DNA from: Pedobacter hartonius
GTDB taxonomy: Bacteria > Bacteroidota > Bacteroidia > Sphingobacteriales > Sphingobacteriaceae
Assembly (NCBI RefSeq): GCF_900107535.1
Contig: NZ_FNRA01000002.1
Location: 490,957-554,956 of the forward strand
Direction: 5' to 3'
Length of the DNA stretch: 64,000 nucleotides
Shown here: in pieces, positions 1 through 8,944 of the stretch
Layout: every line of letters begins with the position of its first letter
Numbering within the stretch: the stretch's first letter is position 1
The notes under the pieces: generated by a model
Told to the model about the DNA's origin: nothing
The model's input: only the letters and a program-made list of their open reading frames with translations
Database searches by the model: none
Made by a program: the position numbers and the translations under genes

Positions 1-726
1 TACTGTGCATAGGAAAAGATGGCGAACAATTCATTATTGAAATGCAGAGAGCAGAGCAGCAAAACTTTAGGGACAGATCTGTATTCTATACCTCGAGGCT
101 CATCAACGAACAGTTGCCCAAGGGGGAGCAGCCACTGGGATATAGAACTTAAAGAAGTGTACCTGATCGCTATCCTTGACTTTAATTTCAATAATAGTGC
201 ACCAGACCGGTATTTGCATGATGTAGCGCTTACCAATACCGGTACAGCCGAAATTTTTTACCACAAGTTAAACTATAAGTTTCTGGAATTACCTAAATTT
301 GTAAAAACAGAAGATGAACTGGAAACAGATCTGGATAGATGGCTGTACTTGTTGAAACACATGAGTCATTTAAACGAAGCACCTGCTTCTTTAGACAAAT
401 ATGTTTTTCAAAAAGTATTCAGTATCGCTGAAGTAAGTAACTTAACCAAAGAGGAGAAAGAAATGTACGATTCTAGTTTAAAAGCACAATGAGACTACGA
501 CAACTCTATCGCTTATGCAAAAGAAAAAGCTGCAGAAGAGGGCTTCGGAGAAGGTTTTGAAAGAGGTATAACACAAGGACTTGAGAAAGGTATTGAAAAA
601 GGAGTCGAAAAAGGCAAACATGATAATGCTTTAAGTATTGCCAGGGAAATGAAACATGAAAATATCCCGGTCAGCCAGATAGCAAAATTCACGAGGCTTG
701 AGGTTACGGAGATTGAAGCTCTTTAA
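1..726 (+). pseudogene. Rpn/PD-(D/E)XK family transposase, decayed and cut by window edge
   Basis: This is the remnant of a recombination-promoting nuclease (Rpn, PD-(D/E)XK transposase) gene. In frame 3 bases 3-140 encode GEQFIIEMQRAEQQNF and RLINEQLPKGEQ, the conserved catalytic-core region of the family. Near bases 115-145 the frame jumps to frame 1, which continues with ELKEVYLIAILDF and runs to a TGA at 490-492. The same frame reads on after that stop with a Gly/Glu/Lys-rich tail (EKGIEKGVEKGK) and the expected C-terminus, ending in TAA at 726. So at least one frameshift and one nonsense change, plausibly CGA to TGA, have inactivated it. The N-terminus lies outside the window. No terminal repeats are visible. 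Confidence 0.8.
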
Positions 727-854
727 ATATGGAGTTGCCTGCTCATATTAACAGGCAACCCTTTTTAAGAAAAAATCAATAAGATATCCCATCCTCAGGT
801 CAAATCATAATGATATTCCTGCTAAATAGATATGGCTTTCAGCAATACCTCTAA

Positions 855-1289
855 TTAGCGTTTTAATATCATCTGCACAGGCTTCACCCTATTGTTTAAC
901 TTCCCGGTCAGCATCGTTGAAACATTTCCAAACTTCGCATTCAGATAGGAGATCACCCGGTAACTTCTCCCGACAACAAATGGTTCCGAAGGACTAAAGA
1001 CTATCGTGCTGTCAGTTATATGGAGCGTTCCGCCGAGAGTGCGTTCAGCGGCTATAGAGTCGTTTTCACCAGATACCGGTATTACAGAGATCACATCTGA
1101 ATAGGCGGTATCTATTCCCGGAGTATTTCTTACCTGCAACAATCCGGCAGGATCAATATCAGAGAATACTATAGATGCACTATCCGGAGAAAACCCGATC
1201 AGGATTGGCTTATTATTTGCAGGCGAACAGGAAATCAAACAAACCACCCCAATGTATACCAGTGGTAATTTAATCAGGTATCTACACAT
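855..1289 (-). CDS. Ig-like-domain lipoprotein, function unknown
   Basis: A 144-residue protein with a lipoprotein signal: basic and hydrophobic N-terminus, then lipobox LISC with Cys at about residue 21. It is probably anchored to a membrane. The middle (GGTLHITDSTIVFSPSEPF, then a RSYRV strand) looks like one SbsA/Big_5-type Ig-like fold. No catalytic motif is seen. It is divergent from the next gene with only 18 bases between start codons, so one or both promoters must lie inside the neighbouring reading frame, or the true start is further in. I do not recognise a specific function. Confidence 0.65.
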   Translation of the reverse strand: MCRYLIKLPLVYIGVVCLISCSPANNKPILIGFSPDSASIVFSDIDPAGLLQVRNTPGIDTAYSDVISVIPVSGENDSIAAERTLGGTLHITDSTIVFSPSEPFVVGRSYRVISYLNAKFGNVSTMLTGKLNNRVKPVQMILKR

Positions 1290-1307
1290 TTTATAAAACT
1301 AAACATT

Positions 1308-1652
1308 ATGAGGATCATTATTGAAATTTTATTGATGGGCCTGGCCATGCTCCTGGGTTCATATCTTGTACCTGGGGTTCATATTGCCGGTTTTGGAACC
1401 GCTATTATTGCAGCGGTACTCATTGCACTCGCCAATGCTACTATTGGAATGGTATTAAGGCTTCTTACCTTTCCCATTAACTTTCTTACACTGGGACTGA
1501 TGTCTTTCATCATTACAGTGCTGATGATCCTTTTGGTAGACAGCATCATGTCGGGATTTAACACTACAGGTTTTTTTGCAGCAGCCTTTTTAGCAATCAT
1601 CGTGGCTTTGATCAAGGCTGTATTCGGAGCTATTGCAGGAAACGGAGATTAG
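1308..1652 (+). CDS. Phage holin family (YvlD-like) small membrane protein
   Basis: A 114-residue protein that is almost entirely four hydrophobic helices (about residues 5-22, 28-47, 55-78 and 85-108) with short loops. The GSYLVPGVHIAGF loop after the first helix fits the 4-TMS holin-like/YvlD family (Phage_holin_4_2). In this family chromosomal members are inner-membrane proteins of unclear role, sometimes tied to envelope stress; lysis activity is not implied. There are no phage genes nearby. Confidence 0.75.
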   Translation: MRIIIEILLMGLAMLLGSYLVPGVHIAGFGTAIIAAVLIALANATIGMVLRLLTFPINFLTLGLMSFIITVLMILLVDSIMSGFNTTGFFAAAFLAIIVALIKAVFGAIAGNGD

Positions 1653-1706
1653 CACAGCGCCTCTCAGCTTTCAGGCATTGATAGCGCTTCTAACGCTATA
1701 ATAACT

Positions 1707-1768
1707 CTATAAGTGCGGTGCGACTGCGCTTTTTCGCTTCAAATAGCGCAGTCGCACCGCACTTATAG
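1707..1768. repeat. 24-bp perfect inverted repeat between convergent genes
   Basis: Arms 1707-1730 and 1745-1768 are exact reverse complements separated by a 14-base loop. The stem is GC-rich (core GTGCGGTGCGACTGCGCT). It lies between two genes that converge on it, so it could end transcription from both sides, but neither flank has a clean T-tract. Short ATAGCGC copies flank it at 1681 and 1776. It may be a REP-like dispersed element rather than a simple terminator. Confidence 0.8.
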
Positions 1769-1827
1769 CTTATTTATAGCGCTTTTACTCTAATAAAGGC
1801 TTATTAGAACCTAAGTACGATCAATAT

Positions 1828-2967
1828 CTATTTTAATATTTCCCTCGAGATCACCAGTTGCTGGATCTCAGACGTCCCTTCATAGATCTGGGTGATCTTT
1901 GCATCGCGCATCAGCCGTTCTACATGGTATTCTTTTACAAAACCATATCCCCCGTGTACCTGTACGGCTTCAACCGTCACGTCCATAGCTACTTTAGATG
2001 CATATAGTTTGGCCATTGAGCCGGCCAGTGTATAAGACAAGCCCTGATCTTTCAGCCATGCAGCTTTATAGACAAGCATTCTCGCCGCTTCGATCTGCGT
2101 GGCCATATCTGCCAGTTTGAAGGCTATAGCCTGGTGATCGGAAATCGGCTTCCCGAAAGATTTTCGCTGTTTGGCATAAGCGAGTGCCAATTCGTAGGCC
2201 CCGGCCGCAATACCCAGTGCCTGTGCGGCTATACCGATACGGCCACCTTCCAGCGTCTTCATGGCAAACCTGAAGCCGAAACCATCCTCTCCAATCCTGT
2301 TCTCTTTAGGAACCTTCACATCGTCGAACATCAGGGAATGGGTGTCCGAACCCCGAATGCCCATTTTATTCTCTTTAGGCCCCAGGGTAAAGCCTGGCAT
2401 TCCCTTTTCTACAATAAAAGCATTTATTCCTTTATGTTTCAGTTCCGGGTGAGTTTGGGCGATTACGAGATAGGTGGAGGCGGTACTGCCATTTGTGATC
2501 CAGTTCTTTGTTCCGTTTAGCAGGTAATAGTCGCCTTTATCTTCGGCAGTTGTATGCTGGGAGGTCGCATCGGAGCCTGCTTCCGGCTCAGAAAGACAAA
2601 ATGCCCCGATTTTCTGTCCGCTGGCCAGAGGAGTCAGATATTTTTCCTTTTGAAAGTCAGAGCCATAGGCCTCAAGACCATAACAAACCAGGGAATTATT
2701 AACAGAAATAACTACAGAAGCTGAAGCATCAACCTTAGAAAGCTCCTCCATGACCAGCACGTATGAAAGCGCATCGAGACCGCTTCCTCCATATTTTTCT
2801 GCCACCATCATGCCTAAAAAGCCAAGTTCACCCAACTTTTTAACCTGCTCTGCCGGAAATTTCTGGTGTTCATCCCTATCAATCACACCAGGCTTCAATT
2901 CGTTCTGCGCAAAATCCCTCGCAGCCTGCTGGATCATCAATTGTTCTTCACTTAGTTGAAATAGCAT
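1828..2967 (-). CDS. Acyl-CoA dehydrogenase (short-chain/butyryl-CoA type)
   Basis: A 379-residue flavoprotein of normal family length, cytoplasmic. It oxidises the alpha-beta bond of acyl-CoA in beta-oxidation and passes electrons to ETF. The N-terminal helical domain starts FQLSEEQLMIQQAARDFA. The middle FAD-binding region has CLSEPEAGSDA and NGTKNWITNG. The C-terminal domain has QVHGGYGFVKEYHVERLMRD and the catalytic glutamate in QIYEGTSEI near residue 363. It stands alone here. Substrate length cannot be read from the sequence, though the overall look is closest to Bcd/short-chain enzymes. Confidence 0.93.
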   Translation of the reverse strand: MLFQLSEEQLMIQQAARDFAQNELKPGVIDRDEHQKFPAEQVKKLGELGFLGMMVAEKYGGSGLDALSYVLVMEELSKVDASASVVISVNNSLVCYGLEAYGSDFQKEKYLTPLASGQKIGAFCLSEPEAGSDATSQHTTAEDKGDYYLLNGTKNWITNGSTASTYLVIAQTHPELKHKGINAFIVEKGMPGFTLGPKENKMGIRGSDTHSLMFDDVKVPKENRIGEDGFGFRFAMKTLEGGRIGIAAQALGIAAGAYELALAYAKQRKSFGKPISDHQAIAFKLADMATQIEAARMLVYKAAWLKDQGLSYTLAGSMAKLYASKVAMDVTVEAVQVHGGYGFVKEYHVERLMRDAKITQIYEGTSEIQQLVISREILK

Positions 2968-3082
2968 AATAATTATATATAAAAATTACATTTCACCAAA
3001 TTTAGTATTTCCAAATGAAATTACTATGGTTGCATAGCATTTTTACTGAAAGCTTATTGCACTAACAAAAATAATTAAGAAT

Positions 3083-3433
3083 TTATTTTAAAAGGCGGTT
3101 ATTGTCATCCGGGAATACAAGTACCGGATGATACTTTTTTGCTTCTTCCACAGGCAATGAGCCGTAGGACATAATAATTAATATATCTCCCACTTGTACC
3201 AGCCTGGCCGTTGCGCCGTTCAGACATACCGTACCAGTACCTCTTTCACCTTTAATCACATAGGTTTCGAATCTGGCACCATTGTTATTGTTTACGATCT
3301 GAACCTTTTCATTGGCTATGATCTGGGCGGCATCCATCAGGTCTTCATCGATAGTAATACTACCTACATAGTTCAATTCTGCCTGTGTTACCCTAACACG
3401 GTGTATTTTCGATTTTAATATCTCGATAATCAT
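3083..3433 (-). CDS. panD: Aspartate 1-decarboxylase
   Basis: A 116-residue PanD that makes beta-alanine from L-aspartate for pantothenate and CoA. The proenzyme self-cleaves between Gly24 and Ser25 (NYVGSITID) to form the pyruvoyl group; both residues are exactly in place. [10 protein letters not shown] and the active-site region [14 protein letters not shown] stretch are also present. It follows panC by 44 bases on the same strand, so the two are likely one transcript. Confidence 0.96.
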   Translation of the reverse strand: MIIEILKSKIHRVRVTQAELNYVGSITIDEDLMDAAQIIANEKVQIVNNNNGARFETYVIKGERGTGTVCLNGATARLVQVGDILIIMSYGSLPVEEAKKYHPVLVFPDDNNRLLK

Positions 3434-3477
3434 GTTGCAAAGTTAGATAAAGTTTATTTGATTTGTCGCAAGTGTTG

Positions 3478-4317
3478 TCAGTTGAGCATCATGTTATCGA
3501 TCAGACGGGTCTCGCCAACCTTAGCGGCAACCAGCGCAACAAGATGTTTTGCATTTTTATCATCTTCAGGAAGCAGGGTCTCAGGATCGGCTATCGTAAA
3601 ATAATCAAGCGCTACGCCTTCAGTAACGTTGATCATGCGGGTAGCCTCCTTCAGCAGGTCCGCTATGCTGTCATGTTCAAAATGGTCTTTTACATATTGC
3701 AATGCCCGGCTAAGCACCAGGGCATTCTTCCTGTCCACCGGTGACAAATGAATATTCCTTGAGCTCATGGCCAGGCCATCATCTTCCCTGATGATAGGGC
3801 AGGAGATAATCTGTAAAGACAAGTCAAAATGCGCTGCCATATTACGGATCATCAGTACCTGCTGGAAATCTTTCTGTCCAAAAAAGGCCATATCCGGTTC
3901 CACTGCATCCAGAAGCTTTTTAACAATTTGGGTAACGCCCTGGTAATGTCCTTTTCTGAATTCTCCTTCAAGCAGAAATTCTGCATTCCCCAGATCTATG
4001 TGCCAGTGTTCCTGAACAGGGTACATCTCCTTGACAGAAGGCATAAATACATAATCACAGCCGGCCTCCTGTAACATTTCAATATCATGTTCCAGGGGCC
4101 TCGGATATTTTTCAAGGTCTTTAGGGTCAGTAAACTGTGTAGGGTTCACAAAAATGCTGCATACTACGATATCTGCATTTTGCTGAGCTATTTTAATCAG
4201 GGAGACGTGCCCTTTGTGTAAAGCGCCCATTGTAGGCACCAGGGCAATTTTTTGTTTTGCCAGTTTTCGTGGCTGCAGCAGCATTTTTAATGCGGCTATT
4301 GTGTTTATAACTTCCAA
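3478..4317 (-). CDS. panC: Pantoate--beta-alanine ligase
   Basis: PanC joins pantoate and beta-alanine using ATP, the last step of pantothenate synthesis. The HIGH-like motif is PTMGALHKGH, followed by VNPTQF, the FGQKDFQQ pantoate/ATP region and AMSSRN in place of KMSKS. I chose the TTG at 4317 (protein LEVINTIAAL..., 279 residues) because PanC proteins normally begin with a short strand just before this point. An in-frame ATG at 4374 would add 19 residues without homology. It is divergent from the GT5 gene and is followed by panD. Confidence 0.9.
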   Translation of the reverse strand: MEVINTIAALKMLLQPRKLAKQKIALVPTMGALHKGHVSLIKIAQQNADIVVCSIFVNPTQFTDPKDLEKYPRPLEHDIEMLQEAGCDYVFMPSVKEMYPVQEHWHIDLGNAEFLLEGEFRKGHYQGVTQIVKKLLDAVEPDMAFFGQKDFQQVLMIRNMAAHFDLSLQIISCPIIREDDGLAMSSRNIHLSPVDRKNALVLSRALQYVKDHFEHDSIADLLKEATRMINVTEGVALDYFTIADPETLLPEDDKNAKHLVALVAAKVGETRLIDNMMLN

Positions 4318-4386
4318 ACCGAGCTTTAATATTTCGGTTGCAATTTGGGTATTTATATTATACCAACAAAACATCAGGCCAAGATA

Positions 4387-4417
4387 TTGATAAATTTGAA
4401 TAAATTGCTTACCTTTG
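4387..4417 (+). promoter_or_regulatory. Bacteroidota-type promoter for the GT5-domain gene
   Basis: TTGA at 4387-4390, a 19-base spacer, then TACCTTTG at 4410-4417 match the primary sigma consensus of Bacteroidota (TTTG, 19-20 bases, TAnnTTTG). Transcription would start near 4424, giving a leader of about 38 bases. Confidence 0.7.
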
Positions 4418-4461
4418 CCCCTTGATTATCTTTTCTTTAACATAAATATTTATTCACAAAT

Positions 4462-5292
4462 ATGGAGATGGCAAAAACGAAGCTACTGATTGTTACACAC
4501 GAGATGTCGCCTTTCCTCGAACTTACCAAAATTTCAGAGATTACCCGTCAGTTACCACAGGCAATGCAGGAAAAAGGATTTGAGATCCGTATTCTGATGC
4601 CCCGGTTCGGGAATATCAATGAAAGAAGGAACAGACTACACGAAGTGATCCGTCTGTCGGGGATGAACATCATGATTGATGATAATGACAACCCCTTGAT
4701 CATCAAGGTCGCGTCAATCCCAGCAGCACGTATGCAGGTTTACTTTCTGGACAACGAAGATTACTTCCAGCGTAAGCACGTATTCAGAGATAAAGAGAAT
4801 AAGTTTTATGCAGACAATGACGAAAGAACCATCTTCTTTTGTAAAGGTGCATTGGAAACTGTTAAAAAACTAGGCTGGGCTCCTGATATTGTACATTGCC
4901 ACGGCTGGATGACCTCTTTAGTTCCTGCGTACATTAAAACTTCCTACAAAAACGATCCTACCTTCAAAAACTCAAAGGTAGTATATTCTGTTTATGAGAG
5001 CTGCTTCACAGAATCTTTAAATGCTGACATGCACAAAAAAGCAGTAATGAACAACATGACTGCTGATGACACGAAAGTATTTGAAAATCCTACTTCCAGT
5101 ACCCTGCACATTGGTGCGATAACTTACTCTGATGCGGTAGTTTTAGCTGATGAGAATATCGAAGCTGATGTGTTAAAATTTGTTAAAGATTCCAATAAGC
5201 CAACTTTAGCTTTTAATTTAACCGAAAATTTCGAGAACTTCTATTCGTTATATGAAGAGATCTCGAGTGAAGAATTGGTTTCAATAGCATAA
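4462..5292 (+). CDS. Glycogen/starch synthase N-terminal (GT5) domain protein
   Basis: A 276-residue protein that matches only the N-terminal half of GT5 glycogen synthases: LIVTHEMSPFLELTKISEI at the start, LMPRFGNINERR, FFCKGALETVKKLGWAPDIVHCHGWM in the middle. Full synthases are about 470 residues with a second GT-B domain carrying the catalytic EXGG-type region; that half is absent. The ADP-glucose-binding KTGG loop of true synthases reads LTKISEI here. It therefore probably does not make glycogen by itself. A DUF4270 lipoprotein gene follows after 23 bases, likely in the same operon. Annotated homologues are usually called glycogen synthase. Confidence 0.8.
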   Translation: MEMAKTKLLIVTHEMSPFLELTKISEITRQLPQAMQEKGFEIRILMPRFGNINERRNRLHEVIRLSGMNIMIDDNDNPLIIKVASIPAARMQVYFLDNEDYFQRKHVFRDKENKFYADNDERTIFFCKGALETVKKLGWAPDIVHCHGWMTSLVPAYIKTSYKNDPTFKNSKVVYSVYESCFTESLNADMHKKAVMNNMTADDTKVFENPTSSTLHIGAITYSDAVVLADENIEADVLKFVKDSNKPTLAFNLTENFENFYSLYEEISSEELVSIA

Positions 5293-5315
5293 ACTCAGGT
5301 ATTATTAAATTAAAT

Positions 5316-6812
5316 ATGAAATTTTCAAAACTAGACTTATTGACCCTGTTGATAAGTCTTTTTCTTTTTTCGTCTTGTAAAGACTCAAGCAGCATTGGTT
5401 TAGGAGTAGATTCCGCCAGTGCGGTGTCGGGAACGCTTATTGATACGGCAACGGTAATATCAAGAACGCTGAAAGACGAAGCGACACAAACTTTTTATGG
5501 TGCAAGTTCGGCCGGTAACCCCGTACGGTACCCGCTTGGAATGATGAAAGATGCAACTTTCGGAACAACTACAGCCAGTCTGGCTATGTCTGTCAATCTA
5601 CCCTCAAGCGCAGCCTATAGTTTTGGTACCACGGCGGTAAGCATTGATTCTGCAGTACTGGTACTGGCATACGCTACAGACTCTACTGTCTACAGACAGA
5701 GAGAATTTTACGGAGACAGCACGTCTATCTATAACATCACAGTAAGCCAGCTTTCAGACAACCTGTCTACCCAGGGTTCCTGGTTAAGTACGAAGACTTA
5801 TACTTCGGGCGATTTGCTGGGCAGCTATTCAGGATCCATCAAACCCAATACGAAAGGCAAAATAACAACGATAGTAACGGGCGGGGCAGATTCACTGATT
5901 GCCGCTGTACCACAAATAAGGATAAAACTGAATAATGAGCTGATAAGAAGTAAGATAGTAGCCCTGGATTCGATAAATCTAACATCAAATGCTAAGTTCA
6001 ATCTTGTTTTCAAAGGTTTAAAGGTTACCGCCACTACCAACGGGAACGGCGGGATTGCATTCTTCGACTTTGCTAACGGAAATTCCAACCTGGAGATCTA
6101 TTACAAACATCCGAATGCTACAACCGCTACTAATATAGATACGGTAAGCACCAAATTTCCTATCAGTACGGTAACCAATCCGGTTGCGGCAACGGTTACC
6201 CATGACTATACCAATACGCCGGTAGCAACGCAGATCAATACTCCGGGAGAGTACCAGGTGACCTACCTTCAGGCCATGAACGGAATCAGAAACAAGATCA
6301 GTTTCCCTTATTTAAAAAACCTTGTTGCAAGCCTGGGATCAAAAATAGTGATCAACAAAGCGGAACTCGTAATAGATACCAGTGACCCTGCAGATTCAAT
6401 TCCCTTCAAAATACCGCCGCGTCTTGCCCTATACAGACTGGACATAGCTGGTCAAAGAATAAACGTTGCGGATAACAATCCTTATTCGCAATCAAATACA
6501 TCTGGTGATCCGCGTCCGTATACTTCTGGAGTTGCTTTTGATGGTTATTACAGGTACGTCAAAAGAGGTTATCTGCAGAACAGCTATTCATTCATCCTGA
6601 CAAATTACATTCAGGACCTGATAGACGGAAAAGTTATCGATTACGGTACTTATATCGCTCCCATATCCACAACTGCCGTCGCCAGTACACTTGCCAGTTA
6701 TGCTTATCCAACCCAAACGTCTGCAGGACGGGTAGTCATAGGATCTTTCACCAATACCAATAACAGAAAGATCAGGCTAAACATTTATTATGTGAAAACC
6801 AATACTAAATAA
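5316..6812 (+). CDS. DUF4270 surface lipoprotein
   Basis: A 498-residue secreted lipoprotein: hydrophobic segment LLTLLISLFLFSSC with lipobox Cys at about residue 21, then a long beta-rich, Thr/Ser/Asn-rich body with no enzyme motif. The pattern (IGLGVDS, repeated INKAELVID-like strands, NIYYVK near the C-terminus) is that of DUF4270, a Bacteroidota-specific family of unknown function. It follows the GT5-domain gene and ends in a strong terminator, so the two probably form a bicistron. Confidence 0.85.
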   Translation: MKFSKLDLLTLLISLFLFSSCKDSSSIGLGVDSASAVSGTLIDTATVISRTLKDEATQTFYGASSAGNPVRYPLGMMKDATFGTTTASLAMSVNLPSSAAYSFGTTAVSIDSAVLVLAYATDSTVYRQREFYGDSTSIYNITVSQLSDNLSTQGSWLSTKTYTSGDLLGSYSGSIKPNTKGKITTIVTGGADSLIAAVPQIRIKLNNELIRSKIVALDSINLTSNAKFNLVFKGLKVTATTNGNGGIAFFDFANGNSNLEIYYKHPNATTATNIDTVSTKFPISTVTNPVAATVTHDYTNTPVATQINTPGEYQVTYLQAMNGIRNKISFPYLKNLVASLGSKIVINKAELVIDTSDPADSIPFKIPPRLALYRLDIAGQRINVADNNPYSQSNTSGDPRPYTSGVAFDGYYRYVKRGYLQNSYSFILTNYIQDLIDGKVIDYGTYIAPISTTAVASTLASYAYPTQTSAGRVVIGSFTNTNNRKIRLNIYYVKTNTK

Positions 6813-6821
6813 GATTTAGAA

Positions 6822-6873
6822 AACCTATAAAACAAAAAAACCGCTCAAGAGCGGTTTTTTTGTTTTATAGGTT
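6822..6873. terminator. Bidirectional rho-independent terminator
   Basis: A perfect 25-bp palindrome (arms 6822-6846 and 6849-6873) with core CCGCTCAAGAGCGG flanked by A-run on one side and T-run on the other. It serves both the DUF4270 gene (plus) and the mutY-ssb pair (minus), which converge here. Confidence 0.92.
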
Positions 6874-6884
6874 CCCTTCGGGCG

Positions 6885-7310
6885 TTAAAAAGGAAGATCT
6901 CCTGATACTTCTTCAGCATCAAGATATTCATTTTCGCTTTTAGGAGTCGCATTGCTGTTCACAGGCGTATTTTCAAAATCACTTTTGCGGCCAAGGATCG
7001 TGAAATTTTCAGCAACAACCTCAGTCACATATTTCTTGACCTTCTCCCTGTCCTCGAACGAACGCGTTCTTAGTTTTCCCTCTATATAAACGAGTTTCCC
7101 CTTTTGCAAATATTTGGATGCTACTTCAGCCAGCCCTCTCCACAGCACAATATTGTGCCATTCCGTCTGCTCCACCCGCTTGCCGTCTTTATTATATGTT
7201 TCTGATGTAGCTAATGGAAAGCTGGCAACGGTTACACCACCATCTAAGTGACGAACTTCAGGATCCTTGCCTAAATGTCCTACTAAAATTACTTTGTTAA
7301 TACCTGACAT
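6885..7310 (-). CDS. ssb: Single-stranded DNA-binding protein
   Basis: A 141-residue SSB with one OB fold (NKVILVGHLGKDPEVR, TEWHNIVLWRGLAEVA, KLVYIEGKLRTRSF) and the conserved acidic C-terminal tip ending in GDLPF, which docks partner repair proteins. It follows mutY by 14 bases on the same strand, so they are probably cotranscribed as a repair operon. Confidence 0.96.
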   Translation of the reverse strand: MSGINKVILVGHLGKDPEVRHLDGGVTVASFPLATSETYNKDGKRVEQTEWHNIVLWRGLAEVASKYLQKGKLVYIEGKLRTRSFEDREKVKKYVTEVVAENFTILGRKSDFENTPVNSNATPKSENEYLDAEEVSGDLPF

Positions 7311-7324
7311 GAATTTGGAGTTTA

Positions 7325-8374
7325 CTATTCTTTAAAATAGTTGTTAATAAATTTGGTTAGAATTTTTGGTTGCGGAAGTTCGTCAAAATCAGCCCATGAG
7401 ACCCACTTTGCTTCTGCATTATTATTAAAGTTAATGATATAATTACTTAAAGCAAAAAACTGAACGTATATTATTTGGTGAGTCAGCAAATGTTTTATTT
7501 CCATCAAGGGAAGAACTACAACATTCTCACCAAAGTTTTGTTTAATATTATTAAAAAATTGTTCATTTTCAATACTGGCGACCTCCGCAGTTTCGATGTT
7601 GGGAAAGTCGTATAAATGCTGCCAGATGTCATCATAAATCCTTTTATTCACCAATATCTCATCGCCATTCCGGCAGATAAAATAATTAATATGACGCGTT
7701 TTAACACTCAGCTTTTTCAGCTTAACAGGAAGCGCAGCAATCAGATTATTATTTTTTGCATAACAGGAAACCTGCAGGGGACAGGATGGACAGTCGGGAG
7801 ATTTTGGCTTGCATTGCAATGCCCCGAATTCCATAATGGCCTGGTTGTACAGGGCGGGATCTCCCGGATCAATTAAAGATTGGGCAAGTTCAGAAAATTG
7901 TTTTTTACCCTGGCTGCTGTTGATCGGTGTATCTATACCAAAATACCGGGCGAGCACGCGGAACACATTGCCATCCAGAACGGCCTTTGCCTCCCCGGAA
8001 GAAAAAGATGAAATTGCCGCCGCGGTATATTCACCTATCCCCTTCAGTTTAATCAGGTCATTGTAGCGGACAGGAAAAATACCCTCATGTAACTCCAGGA
8101 TCTGCCGGGCAGTAAATAACATATTACGCCCGCGGGAATAATACCCCAGTCCCTGCCATAGTTTGAGGATCTGGGTTTCTGTGGCCGCGGCGAAATCTGA
8201 CACGGTAGGATAGGCCTCAAGGAAACGGTTGAAGTAAGGCATTCCCTGCTCCACTCTGGTCTGCTGTAAGATAATTTCCGACAGCCATATTACATAAGCA
8301 TCCTGCGTATCTCTCCATGGAAGGCTTCTTTTGTGGGTTGAATACCATCTTATAATCTCTTGCTGAAATGCCAT
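7325..8374 (-). CDS. mutY: A/G-specific adenine DNA glycosylase
   Basis: MutY removes adenine mispaired with 8-oxoguanine. It has the catalytic Glu in SEIILQQTRVEQ, the helix-hairpin-helix LKGIGEYTAAAI, the catalytic Asp in AVLDGNVFRV, and four Cys for the 4Fe-4S cluster in a C-x6-C-x2-C-x5-C arrangement near residues 190-206. A NUDIX-like C-terminal domain that reads 8-oxoG follows. Length 349 residues is normal. It is upstream of ssb and divergent from the HU gene. Confidence 0.96.
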   Translation of the reverse strand: MAFQQEIIRWYSTHKRSLPWRDTQDAYVIWLSEIILQQTRVEQGMPYFNRFLEAYPTVSDFAAATETQILKLWQGLGYYSRGRNMLFTARQILELHEGIFPVRYNDLIKLKGIGEYTAAAISSFSSGEAKAVLDGNVFRVLARYFGIDTPINSSQGKKQFSELAQSLIDPGDPALYNQAIMEFGALQCKPKSPDCPSCPLQVSCYAKNNNLIAALPVKLKKLSVKTRHINYFICRNGDEILVNKRIYDDIWQHLYDFPNIETAEVASIENEQFFNNIKQNFGENVVVLPLMEIKHLLTHQIIYVQFFALSNYIINFNNNAEAKWVSWADFDELPQPKILTKFINNYFKE

Positions 8375-8569
8375 AACTGCAAAAGTACATTGTAATCTAT
8401 TATTTATTCAAAATTTAATATTTTCGGACCATAAATTTCATATTGGAAATTTTAAAATCCAATGTACCGGAAAACGTCTTGAAGGTCATTTTTGTCAAAA
8501 CTTGCAATCCGCTGATATAAATTCAGATAAATAATTGATCTTTTATTTTCCTATCTCATTAAAAAGCAA

Positions 8570-8577
8570 TACTTTTG
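8570..8577 (+). promoter_or_regulatory. Promoter -7 element for the HU gene
   Basis: TACTTTTG fits TAnnTTTG. The predicted transcript start near 8584 gives a leader of about 50 bases before the ATG at 8635. No clear -33 TTTG is seen. Confidence 0.55.
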
Positions 8578-8634
8578 CAACCCCAAATCACTTATAAATA
8601 TTAAACACACAACAATTAATTAATAATAGAAAAT

Positions 8635-8937
8635 ATGACTAAGGCAGATATTATTTCAGAAATATCAACAAAAACAGGAATTGAGAAAGTAGATGTACAA
8701 GAAACCGTTGAGGCATTTTTCAAGGTCATCAAAAGTAGCATGATCGGTGGAGAAAATGTATACGTAAGAGGTTTTGGAAGTTTTGTTGTTAAAAAGAGAG
8801 CACAGAAAACAGCTAGAAATATTTCTAAAAACACTGCTATCATTATTCCTGAGCATTTTGTACCGAGTTTCAAACCAGCAAAAGTATTTGTTGATAAAGT
8901 AAAGAACAACTCAAAGAAACTAAGCGTAGAAGCTTAA
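8635..8937 (+). CDS. HU-family DNA-binding protein
   Basis: A 100-residue histone-like protein. N-terminal helices (MTKADIISEISTKTGIEK) form the dimer body, and GGENVYVRGFGSFVVKKR is the signature leading into the beta arms, followed by the FKPAK motif. It bends DNA and organises the nucleoid as a dimer. The arm region (RAQKTARNISKNTAIIIP) is typical. It is followed after 7 bases by the TPR gene. Confidence 0.94.
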   Translation: MTKADIISEISTKTGIEKVDVQETVEAFFKVIKSSMIGGENVYVRGFGSFVVKKRAQKTARNISKNTAIIIPEHFVPSFKPAKVFVDKVKNNSKKLSVEA

Positions 8938-8944
8938 TCTGCTG

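Noticed and set aside
1308..1652. Prophage lysis gene
   Set aside because: The holin-like name is a family label; no endolysin, capsid or integrase lies nearby.
2134..2959. Several plus-strand frames inside the acyl-CoA dehydrogenase
   Set aside because: Antisense shadows of a clear enzyme; no starts, motifs or promoters of their own.
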